Source: Cycas panzhihuaensis (Eukaryota > Cycadophyta). From it: a stretch of DNA of 64,000 nucleotides. The position numbers and the translations under genes were made by a program. Of this stretch, positions 22,906 to 33,649 are shown one piece after another (within the stretch, counting starts at the first letter, position 1; every line of letters starts with the position of its first letter). Under the pieces are notes generated by a model. The model was not told the origin of the DNA. It saw only the letters and a program-made list of their open reading frames with translations, and did not search any database. The stretch covers positions 155,813,741 to 155,877,740 of the forward strand of contig CM041465.1 of the NCBI GenBank assembly GCA_023213395.1, read 5' to 3'.

Positions 22906-23694
22906 TGGTATCAAAACTCAAGGTTTGAATCCTTGAAAGCAACATTTTAAAGCCTATTTTTTGAAGACTTTTTAGAGTATTGTAAAACTATCTATTTTGT
23001 ATCTGATTAGTGACCTATTTTTTAGTCATTTTTAAGATATTTAAATTTATATTCTATTACTTTTTTTAATGCACACTTTTGAAACTGTTTTCATTATCAT
23101 TTGAAATACATTTGAGACTCTTTTTTCAAAATTTTAAGGAGTTGTTTTGATACTGTTAAAGGCTATTTTGAAGCTTGATTAAAGTTGTTAAAAGGATAAT
23201 TTTCTTGATAATGATTAAGACTATCTTGAAGCCTATTTAGAGCTATAAAAATGGATATTTGAAGACTATTTTTTGAAAATATTTGAAACAATTTATAAGT
23301 ATTGTGTAACAGATTTACTATAGAGTTTTGATTTAAAAAAGAGCCTATTTTTAAGATGTTCACAGTGGACAATTTGTATGCATGTGGCACCAAATAATAT
23401 TGCATGTAGATTCTTTATGGTGAAGCCCACAGTTAAAAGAAAATATTACTTTTTTTTAGCAGATTCTAGTTACTGTGTAATAATTTCCTTGCATGTTAAT
23501 GGACAGCTTGCAAAAGAGATTGTTAACAACAATTCGAGTTTTTTCTAGCTATTTGGGGGTAAAAAATAACTCTATATTTGTAACGAAATATTTACAATTG
23601 TGTAGTTAAATAAAGGTTAAAGCATATTGGTGAAGATATATTATTGTTATTCAAATATGTAACCTCTATGTATTATTTCTATAGTGAAAAATTA

Positions 23695-23696
<2 letters not shown>

Positions 23697-23735
<39 letters not shown>
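23697..23735. repeat. (TA)n microsatellite in D
   Basis: An uninterrupted AT/TA dinucleotide run of about 35-40 bp within the D interior, just right of an AT-rich stretch. A simple repeat with no further meaning visible. Confidence 0.9.
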
Positions 23736-23736
<1 letters not shown>

Positions 23737-23958
23737 AGCCATGAATTTGCATTAAAAATATTTGCAAGAAGACAATAAGAGACTGTATTTAAGGAAAAAA
23801 AAAATCACATTAGGGCTCTTGGAGGATTGTTGAAATCTCCATGTATTTTGTACTTAATCATTTCAAAAAAAAGGGAAAGACAAAATGTTAGCCTTTGAGA
23901 CCCATGCAATAATTGATATAGCTGGCTGGTGGGGTGAGAGAGGTTGAAGTTGATGTAG

Positions 23959-24168
23959 CTAACACACAAAAAGTGCAATACATGGATTTGATTTCGAGTC
24001 ATTTCCACCATCTCTAGGCATTATTATAGCATTAAAAAATGGCTTGTGAACTATTACATACATACGATGAAATATGTTAAAGCCCTCCAGAGATGAATTA
24101 ATATTACTCATAGGCCTATTAGTATTTCTCATCATTTCATGCATGAATTTAGGGTTCCTTATAGCATC
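23959..24168 (-). pseudogene. Ubiquilin/DSK2-like gene fragment captured in D
   Basis: The minus strand reads DAIRNPKFM, EMMRNTNRPMSNINSSLEG, FNIFHRMY, HKPFFNA and GNDSKSNPCIALF in one open frame of about 70 codons. Plant ubiquilins (DSK2 family, proteasome shuttle proteins with UBL and UBA domains) have a segment [21 protein letters not shown]. It continues P-E-G-F-N-M-L-R-R-M-Y, P-F-L-N-A and S-N-P-F-A-A-L, between their STI1-type repeats. The order and spacing agree throughout. Only this internal piece is present, antisense to D, ending in a stop at 23959. No intron, UBL or UBA domain is visible. Confidence 0.8.
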
Positions 24169-24169
24169 A

Positions 24170-25320
24170 AGTCTCTTTGCTCAGTTAGCAAAACATCACA
24201 ATTGGGGGACACAATGGATGCTCAAGTTAATGTAATGTCGTTACCTATAAAAGAATTGTACCGACTTGGAGCTCACTCTAACAGGAAGTCATATGTGTAA
24301 TGAGGAGTATGTTTGATCATTTCCTTGAGGCATACACTGCAGGTTAGCATGAATCAATGTAGAATAAAAATTAGTCTATCCACCAACAATTTGACTATGA
24401 TTAGGGCATTCTTATTACTCCTAGTAATGCCCTTGCACATTCACCTACTGCATATGGAGATCTACCCTGCATAATTGTTATCATATTTAAGCTGTCATAT
24501 CAAGATGTTGACGAATACATCATCACAAGCATGTAATCAAATGCCACCATTGACATAATTTGGAATCTACTCAACCTACAACTGTTCCACTATCATCGCC
24601 ATTTCTAACTTGCAATACAAACAAAATGATATGATTGCATAAACTTAATTCCTTTTTAATATTTTTCATATATTTGGCAAACATCAAGATTTATACATGC
24701 GGTTTTTTTTTTTCCTATGTATCGGTAGATTAAAAAAAAAAAAAGGAAAGCGCTTTACATTTTAGTATTTTTTAAAATAAAATAAATTATATTTTATAAA
24801 ATTTCAAGTACATAGCCCCCTAGACCATTCAACCCCTAGTCACATGAAGCTCTATATGACTACCTATTTGCCAAAAAAAGGAGCTAAGCTCCTATTTTTA
24901 ATTTTTATAGTCTTTGTCATTGTTTTATCCATAACTTCAGTATGTGGGCTCTATTTTCAGTCCTGTCAATTGCATTGAGCTTGTGACTAAGAGATCTTCA
25001 TTTTAATAGGTCACTTGATAGAATTTGTAGCTGATATGATGTAAATATTTTAGTTCAAAGTTAAAAGTTTTTTTAACTTTATTTATTCATTTATTTATTT
25101 TTAGTATTTTCAAGCATATATATGTACTTTTTAAGGCTGTATATTATTTGTTGTATATTCTATTAATATAATGCACCCCAAATGGGGGGGTAACATGTAT
25201 TAGACTTTAGAGAACCCATATTTGTTAAAAAATCTTTAGAATTTATCATTTGAAAGAGTCATTCATATTGTATTTTAATCACATCTACTTTTTTAATCAT
25301 GTATTAACATTTATTATTAG
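24170..25320 (+). other. D interior without recognised gene
   Basis: No supported coding. A short plus-strand open frame near 24213-24300 (MDAQVNVMSLPIKELYRLG) and a stretch near 24400-24470 read like decayed protein, but I cannot name them. They may be further captured sequence. The part from about 24800 resembles the E interior near 57970 (for example AGTCACATG following a C-rich word). Confidence 0.4.
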
Positions 25321-25324
25321 ATTT

Positions 25325-25445
25325 TTCAACCTATAGAGATTATTATAAACCTATAGTAGTATGTTGTAGGCCCATAGTGGCATGATATAGCCTATAGATG
25401 CATGAATTTATCCCATAGAGGCAAGTTGAGGCCATAATATCCTTA
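25325..25445 (+). repeat. Minisatellite shared with E
   Basis: Tandem units of 20-22 bp of the form CATAGTGGCATGATATAGCC occur about five times with changes (CATAGTGGC, TATAGATGC, CATAGAGGC). E has the same kind of array at 58795-58935. In both elements it lies a few hundred bases before the 3' LTR. Confidence 0.8.
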
Positions 25446-25834
25446 TAAGGCCCTAGAGCCATTTGTTTTCTAGCGATTAAAGCTAAAGAAACTACTTATA
25501 TTATTCCATATAGTGAAGATGTAGAACCACTTTTAACTACTCTTACACATTTCTTCATTAGCTTACTTATTTGGCCATATAAAATGATGTGTTCTCAAAG
25601 TGAAGCTGACTTGATGTTGATTGTACCATATACACAAAGGAACATCCTACTTAATCAATGGTCACAATGGCTAGTTACCCATGTGATCTAATGGATGGAA
25701 TTCTCTTCATATAAACATTAGTAGCAGATTATATTATTGTAGCATCTCATACTCTAGCACTCATTTGAAAATATAGATTTGTATCATTTGATGTGATATT
25801 TCACTTTATGTAATTATTTATTATAGGGGAGAAA

Positions 25835-26160
25835 TGTTGGGTGTAATATCTAATTACATAATTATCTATATTTACACTCTTTTTAGATTTTTTATATTTT
25901 ATATTTGAGATCTTCTTAAGTGGTGTGCCATATAGAAATGTGTATCAATCCACAATAAGTTGACTAATGAGGATTCTCTTACAAGTTGTGAGTTATACTA
26001 TAAATATATACATTATCCTTCTTTCTAATTTAAGGTTTGGCCATTCTTCCATTTCATTATGTTAACTTATACATACTTCACTTTTTCTTGTGCTTCATTT
26101 ATTTATTATTTATTTACCATATTTATCTATTGTTTTCTATAGTAGATTTCTTTTTTAATA
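25835..26160 (+). repeat. D 3' LTR
   Basis: Starts TGTTGGGTGTAATATCTAAT after a purine tract and ends TTTTTTAATA. It pairs with 22580-22905 and is followed by the GTCAC duplication. Confidence 0.9.
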
Positions 26161-26165
26161 GTCAC

Positions 26166-27045
26166 TATATCTAACTGACTTTTCTATATTATTTTTAGCA
26201 TAAGTAAGTTTAAGACTAGAGGTGCTTTTTAGATACTTGAGTATTTCTTTGATGTTCTCTAGTGTGATATTTTAAGATCTTACATGTATCTAGAGATTAC
26301 ACCTATAGAATATGAGATATTGGGTCTAATGGTAGTAAGATAAATTAGACTACCAACTAGTTGTCTATACAAAGTTATATTGACTAGAGTACCTTCTGTG
26401 TCTTAAGTTAGAATACAACCTGTTTCCATTGGTGTTGTACAATTGTTGCACTCTTCTGTCTTAAATTTACTTAACAAGTTCTTGGTGTACTTGGTGAAAT
26501 AATGATTAAATCCTTTTTTATTTTATTTCTATACTAAGTTAGGAACTTAAAAGCCCTAAATCATTCATTTTAAATTCTTTTTCTAGTTGAGATTTTATGA
26601 CTGTAATGGACTCTGTATCACTTATTGTAAGAATTATGACATCTACATAAACAATAATTATGGTGATCAAGCCTTTGTTGATCTTTATGTATAAACTAAG
26701 ATCTGATTCACACCTCTGAAAATTATTTTATATGAAGTATTTGTCTAATTTAGCATGCTAGGCTCTTGGAGCTTGCTTTAGCCTATATAGGTCCTTTTTT
26801 AATTTACAAATAAGATGTTTATGGCTGCTTTGAATATATCCCTTTAGCTACTACATATACTTCTTCTTCTAGGTCTTCATTTAAAAGACAATCTTTATAT
26901 CAAGTAAAAAGATTTTTTATTTTTATTTTGTTGCTAAGGCAATAACTATTCTTACAGTATTTAGTTTTGTTATTGGAAAGAAGGTTTTTTCATAGTCTAT
27001 TCATTTGGTATACCATCATCTTGGAAAATGTCCCATTTCGTTGGA
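26166..27045 (-). pseudogene. X reverse transcriptase and RNase H N-terminus
   Basis: The minus strand reads IDYEKTFFPITKLNTVRIVI (family Y-x-E-T-F-x-P-V), EDLEEEVYV, then the catalytic motif VYVDVIILTISD at about 26650-26615. The second Asp of YVDD is Val, so the site is dead. Then NISYSIGVISRYM follows, the connection region preceding RNase H. It is interrupted on the left by D and truncated on the right at the G2 junction. Confidence 0.85.
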
Positions 27046-27059
27046 AGTTCTCAACTTTC

Positions 27060-28436
27060 CAAAGCATAACATTTGGCAATGACTCCTATACCACCCTTTT
27101 TAATGAGCCTATCCATATAATGTGAGTTGATGATTTAGGTTGGAGGAGGAATGATCCTATTCAATTGATAATTGATTCCTTTAGAAGTAAATCATATGAA
27201 GGGCTCTTGCATATTTAGTTGAATGGTCCTTAGTGGTTTGAGCCATTGTACCCCTAGTACAATATCAACTTCTCCAATAAGAATGGAATACATGGAAGTG
27301 GAGAGGTGATAGTTACTGACTTATAACTTGATGTTATGGCATTTTCCTCTATAAGAGAGTGTTTGTCCATTAGCCACTATAACCTGGAAAATTTTGACAG
27401 GATATGGAAAACAATTAAGTTTTTTAGTAAGTTTTCAATTTATAAAATTATGGGTACTCTTAGAATCTATGAGGACATCTACTTTCATTTTCTTGATGTA
27501 CCTAATAAGTTTGAGTGTTTATGGGACTGCAATTCCAATAAGGGCATGCACAAATATAGTAGTAGTATCTTTTTCTCCCTCTTTAAGTGCGTCATAATCA
27601 TTATTTTCTAGCTTTAAGGAGGCTTCCTCTATTGGTTTATCATCTTGGACATCCTCAATGATGAATAAGCATCATTTATGACACTTATATTCTTTATTCT
27701 ACTTTTAGTTATAATAAAAACATAACCCTTTAAACTGTTTCTCATCCATCTCTTGGGAAGTCATCCATCACATACCAGGAATCTAAAATTGTGGTTGCTT
27801 TTTCAAGAATGTTCATAGGAGGGGTCAGGATACCTTATTTTTTACATTAATATATCAAGCACAATTCATAGTTATAGAGATGCTATTAGGTTTTAGAAGT
27901 CACAGCTTATGTTTGATGTCATCTAGTAACCCACCAATATATAACTCAAGTAATTTATTCTGACAAAGACCATCAACCCTTGTGGAGAGATACTAATATT
28001 ATGAGATATAAACTGAAATAGTACCCTCATGTCTGACTTTAGCTAACTAGTTAAAGGGGTCATGATCCTAGTTACTCTCATATTAAGCTGTAAGGTCCTT
28101 AACAAACCCCTCCCATTGATAACTAAACTCACTTATTTTCATAACCCATTGGTACCATTAGTAGGGTTTAGTTTCCATATATAAAGAGATAAGAGGGATC
28201 TTATTATTAGTTGGAACTTAATAAGGAGAAAAGTATTGTTCTATTTAAGCAATCTAAGTACATACATCTATACCATTGAACTTCTTAATTTCTACCTTGG
28301 GAAAGAAGTTAGGACAAAAGCACCTGTCGTCATTATCTTCATCTTCTTTAACGAAACAACCCCCACCTATATGACTAATGTCATCAAATTCAATATTTTC
28401 TTTCTTAAAATGTTTCATGGCTATAAACTCTAGCAC
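27060..28436 (-). pseudogene. G2 gag and protease relic
   Basis: Gag opens at 28436 with FPKVEIKKFNGIDVCT, then the W-x-x-x-x-E-x-Y-F motif with Trp as stop (IEQYFSPY), and LYIGGLLDDIKHKL. The knuckle near 27740-27700 reads GLCFYYN and EYKCHK, a gypsy-type C-x-x-C and C ending with two ligands changed. Protease: KVDVLIDSKSTHNFIN (catalytic D-S-G is D-S-K), ANGQTLSYRG, and DIVLGVQWL. It ends at GGIGVIAK near 27065. Full gypsy gag-protease order, non-functional. Confidence 0.85.
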
Positions 28437-28439
28437 TAC

Positions 28440-29433
28440 TACTTCAATTTTTTTATTGAAGTTAATTTATATTTGCAATATATCTCCTTAAAATTGTATG
28501 ATAACATCATTGAGATCTTGAGTCTAGTTAGGGTTCACCTTAGGGACCATTTGTTTATAAGACCTAAGCTGAATCCTAGTTGGTAAATGTGAACAAAAAG
28601 GGTTTGATGGGGTGTTTATAAACTATCATCCTTAATGTTTTATAATGAGGTAATATATATTTTTTTTGTGCTTTTTTACTTTTTTTGTATTTTTAGTTTT
28701 TTGAGTCCACTAATTGACTGATTGATTATGTGCACATGAACTGACGACAAACTGGTTAGACACATTAGATTTAGTAAATTAATGATGACTGATTCACTGA
28801 CTGACTCAGTGCATACAAACTATTAATAGACTGACCAGGCACACTAGGTTTGGGATTGTCTAGTTTATAGGCCATCTGATATATTAATCTTAATCATAAA
28901 TAGTATTAACTTATAAAAGCTAACGCTTTACTCTACAGTTATACTATCCCATCTTTAGGGTACATGGAGAGTAACTTCTTAGAGCTAACTGCTTATTGGT
29001 ACCTTACAAATTACAGATAGCCAATAGGTTTTCTATAGTTACCTATACTAGGAAGGCCTATTTACGGGGTCCTCCTATATACCTCCAAGTACATAGAGGC
29101 ACAATTCTGTAACCAAATTTTGCCTAATACTTGATTCAAAAGTGTAATATGTAGTCTTTTATGCAAGGGATGAAAAAGTCATAATGTGCTTAGCTCAAAA
29201 TAATAGATCTTTGTGATATTTATAGACCCCAACACAGGGTCTCTAACTAAATACAAAGAAAAAATTGCATGGTGGCAGTGTTAGGGTAGCTATTCGATTG
29301 CAGTGTTATCTACCCCCAAAAAGTAAAAGGAACTAAGCAAAAATTAAAATGAGAATAATTACTGATAGGAATAAAAACTAATAGAAAAAAATTGACTATT
29401 CAATACCTTTGACTCTCCCATTAGCTATGGATC
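28440..29433 (-). other. G2 leader, no gene seen
   Basis: About 1 kb between primer-binding site and gag. It contains a cluster of CTGACTGA-type words near 28720-28840 and otherwise no signal that I can interpret. Confidence 0.5.
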
Positions 29434-29451
29434 GACCACTCTGATACCACT

Positions 29452-29818
29452 TCTTTAATGATAATTGCATATTAGCACAACACCCAAATAACTCCAAATA
29501 TAACACTTATATTGCAATAACCTTCAAAGAGATAATCTTCTAATTATATGCTATAACAATGATATTCAAGATACTCAACTCGAAGAATTATATAAATATA
29601 TATATCACTATATGGTCACTACACAACCTCCTACTTATGCATGTAGGATATTACATGAATATATATAGTGCTTAATAACTATTACATAACCTTTTACTTA
29701 TGCATGTGGGATATGAAGAAGAGGGAAGAAGTATAGGAAATAGAAGATACAAGAGAATATAAGAGAGAAGAAGTAAAAAATAAAAGAGAATTTAAGTTAG
29801 GGGTTTGGATCCCTAACA
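29452..29818 (-). repeat. G2 5' LTR
   Basis: About 367 bp starting TGTTAGGGATCCAAACCCC on the minus strand. The inner edge is set by the primer-binding site. No partner LTR is present because of the deletion. Confidence 0.7.
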
Positions 29819-30576
29819 CCTACTTTGAATTAAGCTATGGATCATTTCCATGAAAGTTCTGTTTATTCATTATATTATACTATTTAATTAAAATGCATAT
29901 GGAGTGGTTATTTGTTGACGTATTCTATGAATTCTACAAAAAAATAAAAATTCTTTAGATGTGTATTCTCCTTTATCACTAGACCAAATACATTTTAATT
30001 TATTGTTGCTTTCTACCTTTGCTTCAACTTTAAATTTTTGAATTTACCAAGTGTTTTTAATTTGTTATAAAGAAAGTATATGCAGACTCTCCTAGAGAAG
30101 TTATTAATATATGTGCAAAAATATTGTACTCCATTGAGTGAGCTTGGAGTAATAGACCCATAGAGATTTGAATGTACTAGCTCTAATTTACATTGTGCTC
30201 ACCACACTTTTTTGAAATAGAAATCTATGTTATTTTCCTAACAAATAGCTTTTATAAATAAAAGAAACAAATAATATATTTGGAAGCCCATTACCTATAT
30301 TAAAAAATTTTAATAATTCTAATCTATTAGTTGAGATATATCCATATTTTAAATACTAGAGTTTGTTATTATCAATATTTGAAACAACAAAGGACTTTAC
30401 ATCTTTATTTTAAGCAACAGAGATGGGAATAGAAAGTAGTTTATAAAGATCATTATTTTCTATACCTTTTACTGCTACTATTCTTGCTCTTTTCATATCC
30501 AAAATATGTTAAAACCTATTTTCATCAGAGATAATTGTAGCAATCTTATAAAATTCTTCAAATGACTCTACAATTA
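29819..30576 (-). pseudogene. X GAG-pre-integrase and integrase relic
   Basis: The minus strand reads LDMKRARIVAVKG and NDLYKLLSIPI, YLKYGYISTNRLELLK, NGLPNI, then CKLELVHSNLYGSITP, YFCTYINNFSRR, and EYTSKEFL-like sequence in shifted frame. Near 29870 it reads MNRTFMEMIHSLIQSR. The order and words match element F (33900-34640). It stops where G2 was inserted. Confidence 0.85.
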
Positions 30577-31093
30577 TGGTTGATAAAGAATCCCGCTTTG
30601 AGGCGAGGTGCCTCCACAATGCTCCCAAAAGGGCCAAAAATACTGTAGTCCAAGACTTCTCCTATCATGATCAAATGAGGCTATAAATCCTCCTTAAATA
30701 GGTGGCCAAAAGATAGTAATAGAAGTCAGCCAAAAAAGGGGAAAAACTTGCCCAAAACTAATACTGGAAGTCAGCCAAAACATCTCCAAAAATAGGGTGA
30801 CTGAAGTCTTTAAATGATCATAACTTTTGATATAGATAATGGAATTAACTTTTGTCTGGACCATTGGAATCATCATTTAGAGACCTTTAATTTGAATGGT
30901 CATAAGCTATATTTTTGACCATATTTTAGAATGCTACAATTCCCCTCCCTTTAAAATAATACTTTGCCCTTGCAGTCTTGAGAAATGTATGTAACTCAGT
31001 ATAATCTTCTAACCACCTCCTACTAGATCCTATAGGTTGTGAAGTTTTGAATGGTCATAAGCTATATTTTTGGCCATATTTTGGAATACTACA
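30577..31093 (-). mobile_element. Collapsed gypsy element (two LTR pieces) inside X
   Basis: The 45 bp segments 31093-31049 and 30938-30894 (minus strand, both beginning TGTAG[CT]ATTC) are near-identical LTR starts. Just before the second lies the purine tract AAAGGGAGGGGAAT. This fits a gypsy whose 5' LTR is cut after about 50 bp and joined to the last ~100 bp of interior, followed by the 3' LTR (30938 to about 30577). It interrupts X between protease and GAG-pre-integrase. Flanking duplication is not clear. Confidence 0.65.
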
Positions 31094-31883
31094 ACGATTC
31101 TCAATTTTTTCTTCTCAAATTAGGAGATAGATAGAAAATTTTTCTTAAAACTTGGGACGAAGAGCATATTAGTAAATTTTAATACATTCCTTTTGATTTC
31201 AATTACTATTACCTTAATACCTTGAATGTGAAGGGGATATTTATTCCCTAATTCCATTGATTTATTAAGAAAATATGGCTTTCAAGATTCAAACCATTCT
31301 TTCTATCATGTCATGTGATTGGATGCTCTAGAGTCAATGTACCTGATATTTGCATCTCTGGTGCTTATGGCAAGAGTAACTACGAAGGCTGTCTCTTCTT
31401 CTTCAAAAGCACTTTTCTCTTTGATGTAATTTCCTGCAAGTTATTTTCCTCTATGGATTTAAGCTCACCTCTTAGAGCACTAGTACAAATAGTATCCTCC
31501 TTGTCCACACTGATACCACATATCAAAAGCTTGATAACTACTGGGAAAGTGTCTTGATCTTCCATAATTGAAACAAACCCTAAAGTCTCTTGGGGGGACT
31601 GATCTTCCTCTACCTCTCATTTCTTATCATCTTCCTCTATATTGATCTCTGGTGTCAGGTGCCTAGGTATGATCTGTGAAGGAAGGTTACCCTAATTCTC
31701 TAGTTCTTAAACTCATTTTAGACAAGAATGCTTCTTTCATTTCTAGTTATTCCTTATATCTTTTATTTCTTTGTTCTTATCTTAGTAAAAGACTAGTTAG
31801 AATCTCAAATGTCATTATTATAGTTTGATTATTATTGGTTATGGTATTTACTATATTATCAAATGAATTTGGAAGCTTATTGA
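31094..31883 (-). pseudogene. X gag C-terminus, zinc knuckles and protease
   Basis: The minus strand reads LNKLPNSFDNIV from 31883 (gag), then two decayed knuckles near 31580-31460 (CFNYGRSRHFPSSYQ and WYQCGQGGYYLYQC). The protease motif YIDSRASNHMT lies near 31345-31310 (family D-S-G-A-S; Gly to Arg). It is continuous with the gag part at 37022-37470 once element F is removed. Confidence 0.82.
31879..31883 (+). other. Target-site duplication of F, left copy
   Basis: ATTGA directly left of the F 5' LTR, repeated exactly at 37017-37021 right of the 3' LTR. Confidence 0.9.
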
Positions 31884-32082
31884 TGTTAAAGGTAATGTTT
31901 TATCTAGGACATATAATTCTCTTTTGTAATGTAATGATAAGGGTCATGTATCGTTCCCCTCTTTTCTCATTTGATGACAAGTGGAAGACATGTATTAAAC
32001 TCTCCCTAAGTCTCATACTAATTGTGACATATTTATAAAGGGTTTACTGTCATTAATGATCATTAGCTTGAGATCTTTTACA
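31884..32082 (+). repeat. F 5' LTR (199 bp)
   Basis: Starts TGTTAAAGGTAATGTTTTAT and ends AGATCTTTTACA. The partner is 36818-37016, of equal length. Confidence 0.95.
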
Positions 32083-32830
32083 TGGTATCAAAGTGGGGAG
32101 AAATTGTCCAATTAGAAAATAAATTTGAGTTTAAATCTTCACAAAGAGATCAATAAGGTTCCTGAGATAAACCAAAGAAAATTAGTCTAACATATTAAAA
32201 CTTTGATAGAGAATATTAACAAGCAAATTGAGGGGTGAATCAATTTTAAAGCAACCCAGAGGTAAAGTATGAATGAAAGGACATTGTATAGCATATGTAT
32301 GGATTTTGTACGGGTGAAGATAATCCAAAGTGCTTAAAATTTCTTCAAAATTCACTAATGAAGTCACATCAACAAGGCCATCACATTTTTATAAAGGCAC
32401 CATCATAAATAAGCACATTTTAACAGTGTTGGCTACTTTTTAAAGGGTGCGGGTTTGAGAGCAAATTCATAATTTTTTCATTTTTATTACAAATCTCTAG
32501 GTAATACTTGAATTAAATTAATCTCCTCTTCATTACAACTCTTTCAAGACTAGATTTTAAGCATATATCAAGAGATTTTCTTTGTTTGAAGCATTTTTTC
32601 TTCAAAACCCTAGCCATTAGTTTGGGTTTATTTCATAGTTTTTAATTAAACCAAGCATTTTCTTGAAAAAATAATTTTAGATATGAGATCCTCGTATCGA
32701 AATCATTCTTTTTGACCCCTTATTTTTAAAATCTATACATCTACAATTTTTTGTACTTTTCCATATATTGTATGACTATATGGCCCTAAATCTTAACACT
32801 TCACTCCTTTTCCTCTGTAATAAATACAAC

Positions 32831-33600
32831 ATGGCCTTATCTATTGTAGCCCTTCCTAAAGTAGACAAGATGACAAAAACCAATTTTATCTTTTGAAAGA
32901 TTAAAATTAAAGGAATTCTAAAAGCAAAACATGCCTTAAAAAAATTATTGATTAGTCAAATTAAGAAAAAAAGAATAGTCATGTTATATCCATTGTTAAA
33001 TTCTCAATTTCAGCCTCTCTCTTGAATTATGTAGATGGCATTGAAAAATCCTCTCAAATTTAGAAGATAGTATCTTAAGTGTTTACTCAAAAAAATAAGG
33101 CAAGGATAATTGACCTTAAAGAACTTTATAAACTCAAGATGAGAGAATGTAGCTAGTTTTTGACTTTATTACTAAGTTGACCATTGCTAAAAATAATCTT
33201 CTTATCATAGGTGAAAAAATAACTAACACAAAACTTATCCATCTTGTGTTGAACAAATTACCTAAATCATACAACAACATACTAATAAGAGGAGGATAAA
33301 TCACAATAATAACCTTCGATGCTTTTATAGGACATATGCTAAGTCAAGAACAAAGAAATAAGAGATGTTAGGTAGAAGGAAGAGACAAATCAAGATCCAC
33401 TCCTCCAAGAGATTTAAGAGTTCGTTTTAATCATAAAAAAATTAGGTCACTTCTCAAGTAACTGCAGAGCATTTGATATTTGTTATCACTATGAAAAAGC
33501 TAGACATTTTTCATACCAGTGTCTACAAAGGCATGTAGAAATTAAAAGAGGGAAGTAAATCTTAGGACATTACAACAAAGAGTAAAATGTGGCATAAGAT
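32831..33600 (+). pseudogene. F gag relic with double zinc knuckle
   Basis: Starts at ATG 32831 with MALSIVALPKVDKMTKTNF (the next W is a stop). It is heavily broken but keeps an internal run of copia gag words. Knuckles near 33430-33535 read FNHKKLGHFSSNC and ICYHYEKARHFSYQC, a tandem arrangement with one ligand of each changed. X has the same two-knuckle layout. Confidence 0.75.
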
Positions 33601-33649
33601 GAGATTGAAACTACCTTTGTAGCCACCTTAGCTACTAGGTGTAAAATAA

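Larger units (their letters stand above)
22580..26160 (+). mobile_element. D: non-autonomous LTR element carrying a host gene fragment
   Basis: Two LTRs of exactly 326 bp (22580-22905 and 25835-26160), primer-binding site TGGTATCAAAACTC at 22906, and purine tract TATAGGGGAGAAA before the 3' LTR. Target duplication is GCCAC (22575-22579) and GTCAC (26161-26165). The 2.9 kb interior has no gag or pol that I can see. It holds an antisense ubiquilin/DSK2-like fragment (23959-24168), a TA microsatellite and a tandem ~21 bp repeat (25325-25445). The 3' half of the interior is related to that of element E. Confidence 0.9.
27045..29818 (-). mobile_element. G2: Ty3/gypsy element inserted in X, 3' half deleted
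   Basis: Minus-strand 5' LTR 29818 to about 29452, starting TGTTAGGGATCC, with primer-binding site TGGTATCAGAGTGGTC at 29449-29434. A leader, gag (28436-27690) and protease (27600-27060) follow. Coding then passes without a 3' LTR into X reverse transcriptase. Missing are G2 reverse transcriptase, RNase H, integrase and 3' LTR, plus about 1 kb of X between integrase and reverse transcriptase. One deletion across the boundary explains both. Confidence 0.82.

Noticed and set aside
25325-25445. CRISPR-like array
   Set aside because: Units are contiguous, degenerate and about 21 bp with no spacers; this is a eukaryotic minisatellite within an LTR element.
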